DNA of 7,111 nucleotides from Hyphococcus sp. (GCA_021604605.1 BQJH01000155.1:1-7111); one strand, 5' to 3'; numbered from the stretch's first letter, positions 1 to 4,619 are shown. Program-made: numbers and translations. The notes: generated by a model from the letters alone, not told the origin.

Positions 1-75
1 GCTCCGGGTCATGACCGCGTTCAAGATCGAGCACACGCCGAAACCGCGCTGGTGTCGCCAGGCGCCCTTTCGCAT
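1..75 (-). CDS. Possible 5' end of a gene running off the left edge (unidentified)
   Basis: In this stretch G or C occupies 22 of 25 positions that would be codon third positions of a minus-strand frame starting at the ATG at 73-75. The other two phases are near 52-60 percent GC, and this is a coding-like pattern. The frame reads MRKGAWRHQRGFGVCSILNA and stays open to the window edge. Upstream it is also open, back to a stop at 163-165, but the third-position bias fades there, so the ATG at 73-75 is the best start. No clear Shine-Dalgarno sequence precedes it, and a later ATG at 10-12 is possible. The same phase bias would fit a plus-strand frame ending at a stop at 233-235, but that frame loses the bias after about base 75. 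I do not recognise the protein, and the direction is uncertain. Confidence 0.3.
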   Translation of the reverse strand, partial: MRKGAWRHQRGFGVCSILNAVMTRS

Positions 76-88
76 CGATCTTGTTTGT

Positions 89-111
89 AAAAGACCCAAA
101 AAACCGGGTCT
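89..111 (-). terminator. Terminator-like hairpin just upstream of the left-edge frame
   Basis: On the minus strand, AGACCC (111-106) and GGGTCT (97-92) form a perfect 6-bp stem around an 8-nt loop, and the 3' side runs into TTTT (92-89). The shape is that of a weak intrinsic terminator for leftward transcription. It ends 14 bases before the candidate ATG at 73-75, so it could be an attenuator in that gene's leader or the end of a small RNA. On the plus strand no T-run follows the stem. Confidence 0.35.
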
Positions 112-166
112 CTGCGCCGCGCCGCATCTCGAAACACCTCCGCTGCGACGCCCCGGCTGTTCTCAC

Positions 167-184
167 GAGCTTTACTGCAAGCTC
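167..184. repeat. Short perfect inverted repeat, GAGCTT/AAGCTC
   Basis: Two perfect 6-nt arms (167-172 and 179-184) flank a 6-nt spacer. The repeat could form a small hairpin in either transcript. No T-run follows on either side, so it is not a terminator, and its function is unknown. Confidence 0.35.
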
Positions 185-238
185 TGTGGCCAAACCACGG
201 GATCGCTGCCCCTATCACCGCCAATTTTACGGTAAATT

Positions 239-268
239 ATGGGATATCATGGTATTTCATGGGACGCA
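239..268. repeat. Three ATGG direct repeats in exact 10-bp register
   Basis: ATGGGATATC (239-248), ATGGTATTTC (249-258) and ATGGGACGCA (259-268) follow each other without a gap. The first two agree at 8 of 10 positions, and the third shares the first six bases of the first. Repeats one helical turn apart present the same DNA face, as in binding sites for cooperative regulators or initiators. No protein is assigned. Confidence 0.4.
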
Positions 269-274
269 AAGCTT

Positions 275-338
275 GATTCGCCCTAAAACACTGTTTTTCT
301 CAAGGGATTCCGGAACAGAAACGGAACACCCGCGAATC
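275..338. promoter_or_regulatory. Cluster of three GANTC (CcrM-type) methylation sites
   Basis: GATTC at 275-279, GATTC at 306-310 and GAATC at 334-338 lie within 64 bases. GANTC is the target of the cell-cycle methyltransferase CcrM in alphaproteobacteria, and its methylation state can time promoter activity during replication. About one site per 256 bases would be expected by chance, so three this close together are enriched. They lie 30 bases from the CtrA-type box at 368-382, a pairing seen at cell-cycle promoters and origins. CcrM itself is not in the window, so its presence is inferred. Confidence 0.45.
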
Positions 339-342
339 ACTT

Positions 343-367
343 GAGACTTACCTTTCGAAAAGGTCTC
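343..367. repeat. Dyad GAGAC...GTCTC with inner CCTTT/AAAGG stem
   Basis: CCTTT (351-355) and AAAGG (359-363) can pair around a CGA loop. Outside them GAGA (343-346) pairs with TCTC (364-367), with four unpaired bases on the left. No T-tract follows directly on either strand, although TTAATTTTA comes next on the plus strand. The dyad abuts the CtrA-type box and may be an operator or a weak 3'-end structure. Confidence 0.35.
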
Positions 368-382
368 TTAATTTTACGTTAA
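368..382. promoter_or_regulatory. CtrA-type box, TTAA-N7-TTAA
   Basis: TTAA at 368-371 and TTAA at 379-382 are separated by exactly 7 bases. The known CtrA recognition sequence is TTAA-N7-TTAAC, and here the final C is T on the plus strand and G on the minus strand. The two half-sites face the same side of the helix, as for a CtrA dimer. It could control a leftward transcript through 76-367 into the left-edge gene. ctrA itself lies about 900 bases to the right. Confidence 0.5.
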
Positions 383-411
383 TAGCGAAATCTAGGGCGG
401 AGTTTTGCCGA

Positions 412-828
412 TCAGATCTGCTGGTTTGTCTTGCCTTCAGGTGCAGATGATGCGTCGCTCTGGTCGGGATGATGGGTCTTCATCAGGTCAGTCAGTTTCA
501 ATATTTCGGCTTGGGCGAGCGCAAATCTTTCACGCACAGCCTCCTCTGCCCGTTCAAGCGACATCAATGTGGAGCGCAAATTTGCAGCACGGGCGCGAAG
601 GTCGTCACGGTTCGGGCAATCAGCGGGATTGCAGCTTGTCGCTTGCCATTCCTCATCGACTGCATCAAGCGAGGTTTTTGTATTCTGCAGCGCCGCGCCG
701 ATATCAGCGAGATCAATTTCGAGTACGGCCAGTCCCTCACGGGCAATCCGCAACAATTTCTCTAAATTGACGCCAGCGCCTGAAGCCTCGTCAACGCCAT
801 GAATCTCTTCCGCCCTCGAAACATCCAT
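412..828 (-). CDS. Hypothetical 138-aa helical-hairpin protein divergent from ctrA
   Basis: I do not recognise the family. The ATG at 826-828 was chosen because GAGGAGG, a strong Shine-Dalgarno sequence, lies 11 bases upstream. A GTG one codon earlier (829-831) has 8-base spacing and is equally possible, while a longer TTG frame to 861 would place the SD inside the coding region. The product has two long predicted amphipathic helices, about residues 22-61 and 74-117, rich in Leu, Ala, Glu and Arg. Between them is a short turn with two cysteines (C66 and C71, in CNPADCPN). A polar, probably disordered tail follows from about residue 118. There is no signal peptide or membrane segment, so it is probably cytosolic and could form an antiparallel coiled coil. 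The length and coiled-coil nature recall FliJ-type export chaperones, but I see no specific FliJ motif. It is transcribed away from ctrA. Confidence 0.75.
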   Translation of the reverse strand: MDVSRAEEIHGVDEASGAGVNLEKLLRIAREGLAVLEIDLADIGAALQNTKTSLDAVDEEWQATSCNPADCPNRDDLRARAANLRSTLMSLERAEEAVRERFALAQAEILKLTDLMKTHHPDQSDASSAPEGKTNQQI

Positions 829-1070
829 CACGCATCCGCCCTCCTCAATAGTCAGCATCAAAAGTCATTGTGTTTGTTTGCTTACGCAAGCCATTCTATC
901 CAAAACCGAAGAGCAGACACCGTTTCGATGTCGACATGGCTATTTGGAGAACCAAAAGGCGCCTTCATCCGTTAATGGCCCTAACCTTTTGCATCCTTTC
1001 AGGCTCTCAGGATATTAACGAGGCGAGATTTAAGAGCTCATAAAGCGCTCCCAAAAATTCTTTTAAAAAA

Positions 1071-1102
1071 ATTTGCGATGCTTAATGACATAGCTCGCAA
1101 AT
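1071..1102. repeat. Inverted repeat upstream of ctrA (ATTTGCGA/TCGCAAAT)
   Basis: The perfect 8-nt arms 1071-1078 and 1095-1102 can be extended inward by GCT/AGC with one bulged T at 1079, leaving a 9-nt loop. No T-tract follows, so a terminator is unlikely. It could be an operator or an RNA structure if transcription starts upstream. Confidence 0.45.
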
Positions 1103-1112
1103 CAAGCATTTA
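1100..1112 (+). promoter_or_regulatory. IHF-type binding site
   Basis: AATCAA-GCAT-TTA matches the IHF consensus WATCAA-N4-TTR at every defined position. An A/T tract lies upstream at 1053-1073, as in many strong IHF sites. IHF bends DNA and is used at cell-cycle and flagellar promoters in Caulobacter. Here it would bend the DNA between two dyads about 180 bases before the ctrA start. The match is short, so chance is possible. Confidence 0.35.
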
Positions 1113-1136
1113 TGGGCCGTGGTCGGTAAGAAGAGT

Positions 1137-1165
1137 TTTCACCGGATTAAAAAATCCGTGTGAAA
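1137..1165. repeat. Long hairpin/dyad upstream of ctrA
   Basis: TTTCAC-CGGATT (1137-1148) pairs with AATCCG-GTGAAA (1153-1158 and 1160-1165). This gives 12 base pairs with one bulged T at 1159 and an AAAA loop. It is the strongest dyad in the ctrA upstream region. Neither strand has a following T-run, so it is probably an operator or an RNA structure, not a terminator. Confidence 0.5.
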
Positions 1166-1186
1166 TGACCAATGCCAATTACCTTG

Positions 1187-1194
1187 TTAACCAT
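1187..1194 (+). promoter_or_regulatory. CtrA-type half-site TTAACCAT in the ctrA promoter
   Basis: TTAACCAT is the well-known downstream half of the alphaproteobacterial CtrA motif. The expected partner TTAA seven bases upstream is degenerate here (CAAT at 1176-1179). The site lies 98 bases before the ctrA ATG, where autoregulation would be expected because Caulobacter CtrA controls both of its own promoters. Further TTAA elements at 1015-1018 and 1256-1259 are not correctly spaced partners. Confidence 0.45.
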
Positions 1195-1239
1195 TATGAA
1201 AGCATATCGTCGTTAGCATTGGGCTCATAAAACAATAAT

Positions 1240-1272
1240 GCGCGGTTCATGAACGTTAAGGGGAAACCGCGC
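1240..1272 (+). repeat. Inverted repeat in the ctrA leader, before the RBS
   Basis: GCGCGGTT (1240-1247) and AACCGCGC (1265-1272) are perfect 8-nt arms around a 17-nt loop. The right arm ends 6 bases before the AAGGAG ribosome binding site. If the transcript starts upstream, this GC-rich stem would sit in the 5' leader and could affect translation. As DNA it could also be an operator, because its loop holds a TTAAG. Confidence 0.45.
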
Positions 1273-1291
1273 CACGAAAAGGAGACGGACA

Positions 1292-1993
1292 ATGCGTGTT
1301 TTGCTCATCGAGGATGACGGCGCCACCGCCCAGAGCATTGAACTAATGCTGAAGTCTGACGGTTTCAATTGCTACACTACCGATCTTGGCGAAGAAGGCG
1401 TCGATCTTGGTAAAGTCTATGACTACGATATTATCCTTCTCGATTTGAACCTGCCGGATATGACCGGCTTTGATGTTCTAAAATCTTTACGCGTCTCAAA
1501 AGTCAACACACCGATCCTAATTCTGACGGGTCAGGGCGACATTGAAACGAAAGTGCGCGGCCTCGGCTTTGGCGCCGACGACTATATGACCAAGCCATTC
1601 CACAAGGACGAACTGGTCGCTCGCATTCACGCGATTGTGCGTCGCTCTAAAGGTCATTCACAGTCTGTCATTACAACCGGCAAACTGGTTGTGAACCTTG
1701 ATGCAAAAACTGTCGAAGTTTCTGGTCAGCGCGTTCACCTGACGGGCAAAGAATACCAGATGCTTGAGCTGCTTTCTCTGCGCAAAGGTACGACGCTCAC
1801 CAAAGAGATGTTCCTCAACCACCTTTATGGCGGCATGGACGAGCCAGAACTCAAAATTATCGACGTCTTTATCTGCAAACTGCGCAAGAAGCTCGCTGCA
1901 GCAACACAAGGCGATCATTACATCGAAACAGTTTGGGGCCGCGGTTATGTGTTGCGCGACCCACAGGAAGAAAAAGCGGTAGAAGTCGCTTAA
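1292..1993 (+). CDS. ctrA: CtrA, cell-cycle master response regulator
   Basis: A 233-aa OmpR/PhoB-type response regulator, close to the Caulobacter CtrA length. The receiver domain (about 1-118) has the acidic pair D8/D9, phospho-acceptor D51 (in LLDLNLPD), T79 and K101 (TKPFHKDE). The winged-helix DNA-binding domain (about 125-225) carries stretches I recognise as nearly invariant in CtrA: VNLDAKTVEV, LTGKEYQMLELLSLRKG, LYGGMDEPELKIIDVF and ETVWGRGYVLRDP. It binds TTAA-N7-TTAA boxes and controls cell division, flagellar, pilus and methylation genes and replication initiation. It is normally phosphorylated through CckA-ChpT and removed by ClpXP. AAGGAG at 1279-1284, 7 bases before the ATG, supports the start. 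The gene is monocistronic, with its own terminator at 2056-2085. The C-terminus ends in VEVA instead of the Ala-Ala end that serves as degron in Caulobacter. Identity is nearly certain. Confidence 0.98.
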   Translation: MRVLLIEDDGATAQSIELMLKSDGFNCYTTDLGEEGVDLGKVYDYDIILLDLNLPDMTGFDVLKSLRVSKVNTPILILTGQGDIETKVRGLGFGADDYMTKPFHKDELVARIHAIVRRSKGHSQSVITTGKLVVNLDAKTVEVSGQRVHLTGKEYQMLELLSLRKGTTLTKEMFLNHLYGGMDEPELKIIDVFICKLRKKLAAATQGDHYIETVWGRGYVLRDPQEEKAVEVA

Positions 1994-2055
1994 AACAGAT
2001 TAAGAAGAAAAAAAGCGCCTACTAACTACTAGGACTACACAACAAGACCCAAAAG

Positions 2056-2085
2056 AAACGCCCTCCTGCACGGGGGCGTTTTTTT
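2056..2085 (+). terminator. Intrinsic terminator of ctrA
   Basis: AAACGCCC (2056-2063) pairs perfectly with GGGCGTTT (2074-2081) around a 10-nt loop, and the stem runs into a T-tract (2079-2085). It lies 62 bases after the ctrA stop and separates ctrA from the flavoprotein gene. Confidence 0.9.
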
Positions 2086-2168
2086 ATGTGCGTAAAGTGA
2101 TTTCGGCCTCCCCATAAATAGCGTAGAGGACGATCAGGGGTCGAAGTCAGCGCTGAGAAGTTGAAACC

Positions 2169-3575
2169 ATGTCTGAGCAAGTCAAAAGCCTTGAAGCGAA
2201 TTATCTGATTGTCGGCAGCGGCGCCGTTGGGATGGCGTTTGCGGATGTCCTCCTCACTGAGACGGACGCCCGCATGATCATCGTCGATATGCATCACAAA
2301 CCCGGCGGCCACTGGAATGTCGCCTACCCATTTGTAACGCTGCACCAACCTTCTTCTTTTTACGGTGTCAGCTCAAAGGAGTTGAGCAAAAGCCGGGTGG
2401 ATCAGGTCGGTCTGAACAAAGGCCTCGGCGATCTCGCCACCGGCCCAGAGGTGATGTCCTATTTTGATGAAGTCATGCGGCACCAGTTTTTGCCATCAGG
2501 ACGCGTGCAATATTACCCGATGTGTGAATATGACGGCGACGGCGCCTTTCACTCTTTGACAAGTGGTGAAAAATTTCACGCGACTGCAATTAAAAAAACT
2601 GTCGATGCGACCTATCTAAAAACGACGGTGCCTTCGACCCATACGCCAAATTTCGACATAGCGAAGGGCGTCAACTTTATCGCGCTTAATGATCTGCCAA
2701 AAGTCTCAACACCCCCTTCCAACTACGTAGTCGTTGGCGGCGGTAAAACCGGTATCGACGCTTGCCTGTGGCTGCTGGAAAACCAAGTCGATCCTGACAA
2801 AATTCAATGGGTGATGTCGCGCGACGCCTGGCTCCTGAACCGCAAAAATACGCAAGCGAGTGATGAGTTTTTCAATGACGCCATGGGCGCACAAGCCGCT
2901 CAAATGGAAGCCATCGCAAACGCGACCTCAATCGATGATTTATTTGACAGGCTGGAAGCGGCTGGCGTTTTTGTCCGCATTGATGAAACCGTCAGGCCTA
3001 AAATGTTTCATGGGGCGACAATCAGCGAATTGGAATTAGCCGAGCTGCGCCGTATCAAAAACATTATCCGCCTTGGGCGCGTAAAGTCTATTGAGACAGA
3101 CAGGATGGTTTTGGATCAGGGCGACGTCAAAACAGACGCGAACACCCTCTTTGTTGATTGTTCTGCCAGCGCCATATCCAATCTTGAGATGAAGCCGATC
3201 TTTGACGGCAATCTGATTACGCCCCAGACAGTGCGCTCTTATCAGCCTGTTTTCAGTGCGGCTTTTATTGCTCATGTTGAAGCCGCTTATGATAATGAAG
3301 CCGAGAAGAACGAAATCTGCACCGTCGTTCCCCTGCCCAATCATGACACGGACTGGATAAGGTTTACCGCCGCCTTTATGCAGAACCAGTATCGCTGGTC
3401 GCAGAACAAGGAATTGCGCGCCTGGCTTTTAAACAATCGCCTCGATGGATTTAGTCGGATGGTCGCCAATATTGGCGATGATGATCACGACAAAAAAGCG
3501 ATCATGCAACGCATACGCGACAGCGCCATGCCCGCGATGGGCAAGCTACAACAGTTTCTAGCAGAGTTGAATTAA
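2169..3575 (+). CDS. FAD/NAD(P)-binding oxidoreductase, monooxygenase-like
   Basis: A 468-aa two-dinucleotide-binding flavoprotein. The N-terminal Rossmann motif GSGAVG (16-21) follows a hydrophobic beta strand and ends at an acidic residue (D40), as expected for FAD. It is followed by GGHW (46-49) and a TLHQPSSFYG stretch typical of flavin monooxygenase-like proteins. A second motif, GGGKTG (190-195), after VVV should bind NAD(P)H. I do not see the FxGxxxHxxx(Y/W) fingerprint of classical FMO or Baeyer-Villiger enzymes. Between the two motifs the sequence reads VNFIALNDLPKV instead, so substrate and reaction are unknown. There is no signal peptide or clear membrane helix, and it is probably cytosolic. 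The start is set by the Rossmann fold and a weak GAGAAG at 2155-2160. It has its own upstream region after the ctrA terminator, and its stop overlaps that of the convergent ada-like gene. Confidence 0.85.
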   Translation: MSEQVKSLEANYLIVGSGAVGMAFADVLLTETDARMIIVDMHHKPGGHWNVAYPFVTLHQPSSFYGVSSKELSKSRVDQVGLNKGLGDLATGPEVMSYFDEVMRHQFLPSGRVQYYPMCEYDGDGAFHSLTSGEKFHATAIKKTVDATYLKTTVPSTHTPNFDIAKGVNFIALNDLPKVSTPPSNYVVVGGGKTGIDACLWLLENQVDPDKIQWVMSRDAWLLNRKNTQASDEFFNDAMGAQAAQMEAIANATSIDDLFDRLEAAGVFVRIDETVRPKMFHGATISELELAELRRIKNIIRLGRVKSIETDRMVLDQGDVKTDANTLFVDCSASAISNLEMKPIFDGNLITPQTVRSYQPVFSAAFIAHVEAAYDNEAEKNEICTVVPLPNHDTDWIRFTAAFMQNQYRWSQNKELRAWLLNNRLDGFSRMVANIGDDDHDKKAIMQRIRDSAMPAMGKLQQFLAELN

Positions 3576-4486
3576 GCTGCCGCCACAGCCTCTTCCATGG
3601 CCAAAATCGCTTTCTTACGCGCCGTGCCCCAACGGTAATTGTGAATGACGCCTGACGATAAAATGACCCGGTGACACGGGATCAAAAGTGAGATCATATT
3701 AGCCCCAACAGCAGCCCCAACCGCACGCGCAGCACGCGATGAACAAACCTCATTGGCTAGCTCGCCGTAAGTCACCAACCCGCCATAAGGTATGCGCAGT
3801 AATCCTTCCCAGACCTTAAGCTGAAAGTTTGTCCCCTGAACATGCAGGCCTAAGGGCTGGTCGATCGACTGGTTAGCCGCAAAGGCAAAGGCGCGGGCGG
3901 CAAGCGGCTCTACAAAACTTTTATCTTCTACAAACGCAGCAGCGCGCCAATCTTCTTTCATCTCAGCAATTTGCGCTGCCTCGCCCGCAACGCCGAAAAA
4001 ACTCAACCAGCAAATCCCTTTATTGGTGGCTCCGATCAGCGCACGCCCAAACGGACCATCAACAAACGCATAGTGGATTGTCAGGCCCTCACCTTTTTTC
4101 CGATAGGCGCCCGGCGTCATCGCTTCTGACACGAGAAAAAGATCATGCAATCGGGACGCGCCGGAAAGCCCGGCCGCAAAAGAAGCGTCCAACACCGACT
4201 CGCCGCGATCCATCGCCTGCTTGGCTTCACGGGCGGCGAGATATTGTAGGAAGCGTTTTGGCGAGACACCCGCGCCCGCTTTGAAAACCCGCTGAAAATG
4301 TGGACCTGACAACCCGACATGGGCCGCCGTCGCTTCCAGCGATGGGGCGTCTTCATAATTTTCCACCAAAAAGTCGATCGCGCGTGCAACAGGCTCATAC
4401 GCGTCTAGACGGTTGCTCTGGGTCGGTAAGTTGTTGGCCATGCTGGTCTCTGGGGCAAAAAGATCATGTTCGTGAATCAAGGTCAT
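3572..4486 (-). CDS. AraC-type regulator / O6-alkylguanine-DNA alkyltransferase (Ada-like)
   Basis: A 304-aa fusion. An AraC-type double helix-turn-helix (about 32-131, with SGPHFQRVFKAGAGVSPKRF and a second helix-turn-helix around residues 98-129) is followed by a methyltransferase N-terminal domain (about 136-215) and the catalytic domain (about 220-300). The catalytic domain contains VTYGELA, RAVGAAVGAN and the active-site PCHRV with C271, then YRWGTARKKAIL. Such proteins move the alkyl group from O6-alkylguanine to their own cysteine, irreversibly. E. coli Ada has in addition an N-terminal zinc domain that repairs phosphotriesters and triggers the adaptive response. That domain is absent here, so Ada-style self-activation is doubtful. 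Usual motif residues vary slightly: ANM replaces the common ANP before the active site, and HNYRWG replaces GYRWG. The ATG at 4484-4486 lacks a clear ribosome site, and M16 (4439-4441) is an alternative start. It is divergent from the membrane-protein gene. Confidence 0.9.
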   Translation of the reverse strand: MTLIHEHDLFAPETSMANNLPTQSNRLDAYEPVARAIDFLVENYEDAPSLEATAAHVGLSGPHFQRVFKAGAGVSPKRFLQYLAAREAKQAMDRGESVLDASFAAGLSGASRLHDLFLVSEAMTPGAYRKKGEGLTIHYAFVDGPFGRALIGATNKGICWLSFFGVAGEAAQIAEMKEDWRAAAFVEDKSFVEPLAARAFAFAANQSIDQPLGLHVQGTNFQLKVWEGLLRIPYGGLVTYGELANEVCSSRAARAVGAAVGANMISLLIPCHRVILSSGVIHNYRWGTARKKAILAMEEAVAAA

Positions 4487-4499
4487 GGGCTGACACTAA

Positions 4500-4516
4500 T
4501 GCCGCAGGCGGCGGCA
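4500..4516 (-). repeat. GC-rich hairpin in the leader of the ada-like gene
   Basis: TGCCGC (4500-4505) and GCGGCA (4511-4516) form a perfect 6-bp stem with a 5-nt loop, ending 13 bases before the ATG at 4486. In the minus-strand transcript it would sit where a ribosome binding site is expected, and none is visible. It could limit translation or mark a downstream start. Confidence 0.4.
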
Positions 4517-4557
4517 AAACACCCGTTTCTTGCTGATAAAAGCACGCCGGTTTACCC

Positions 4558-4586
4558 CCTATTAACCTTGATGAGACGTTAATAGG
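4558..4586. promoter_or_regulatory. 9-bp perfect inverted repeat between divergent genes; candidate operator
   Basis: CCTATTAAC (4558-4566) and GTTAATAGG (4578-4586) are perfect inverted arms with an 11-nt spacer. Their centres are 20 bp apart, about two helical turns, as expected for a dimeric regulator. Each arm contains TTAA, but the spacing between them (13) is wrong for a CtrA box. A second dyad, GAGAC (4573-4577) and GTCTC (4586-4590), overlaps the right arm. The site could serve the ada-like gene (leftward), the membrane-protein gene (rightward) or both. Confidence 0.5.
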
Positions 4587-4619
4587 TCTCCAGAAGATCG
4601 CCGACAAGTGAGGCCTATC

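Larger units (their letters stand above)
76..411. other. Gene-poor regulatory interval, left
   Basis: These 336 bases hold no convincing gene. Short frames exist on both strands, but they lack start signals, codon bias and recognisable sequence. The right two thirds (about 225-400) look AT-rich and carry a small TTTAC/GTAAA dyad (226-236), phased ATGG repeats, three GANTC sites, a GAGAC/GTCTC dyad and a CtrA-type box, each listed separately. The interval lies downstream of the minus-strand gene at 412-828 and upstream of the candidate minus-strand gene at the left edge. The regulatory signals may therefore serve the left gene or a small RNA. Confidence 0.6.
829..1291. promoter_or_regulatory. 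ctrA promoter region: Divergent intergenic region with the ctrA promoter
   Basis: This 463-bp gap between divergent genes contains no convincing ORF. It must hold the leftward promoter of the hypothetical gene and the ctrA promoter(s). I could not pick a confident -35/-10 pair for either. It contains three inverted repeats (1071-1102, 1137-1165, 1240-1272), an IHF-type consensus (1100-1112) and a TTAACCAT half-site (1187-1194). I found no GANTC site in it, although ctrA P1 of Caulobacter has one. An AT-rich run at 1053-1073 precedes the first dyad. The ctrA ribosome binding site AAGGAG (1279-1284) is 7 bases from the ATG. Confidence 0.6.

Noticed and set aside
11..235. Plus-strand open frame of 74 codons at the left edge
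   Set aside because: Its third-position GC bias disappears after about base 75, it crosses the hairpin at 92-111, and it has no recognisable sequence. The bias in the first 75 bases fits a minus-strand frame better.
76..411. Chromosome replication origin
   Set aside because: CtrA and GANTC sites suggested a Caulobacter-like origin, but I found no DnaA boxes (TTATCCACA-like) and none of the usual origin neighbours (dnaA, hemE, parAB). A regulated promoter is simpler.
971..986. TTAA/CTAAC pair at the left of the ctrA upstream region as a CtrA box
   Set aside because: The spacing between the half-sites is 5, not 7, and the second half has a mismatch.
1137..1165. Intrinsic terminator upstream of ctrA
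   Set aside because: The stem is strong, but no T-tract follows on either strand, so it was kept only as a dyad.
2022..2348. Minus-strand open frame of 108 codons over the ctrA terminator and the start of the flavoprotein gene
   Set aside because: It runs antisense through the strong terminator and the conserved Rossmann coding sequence, and has no ribosome site or family match.
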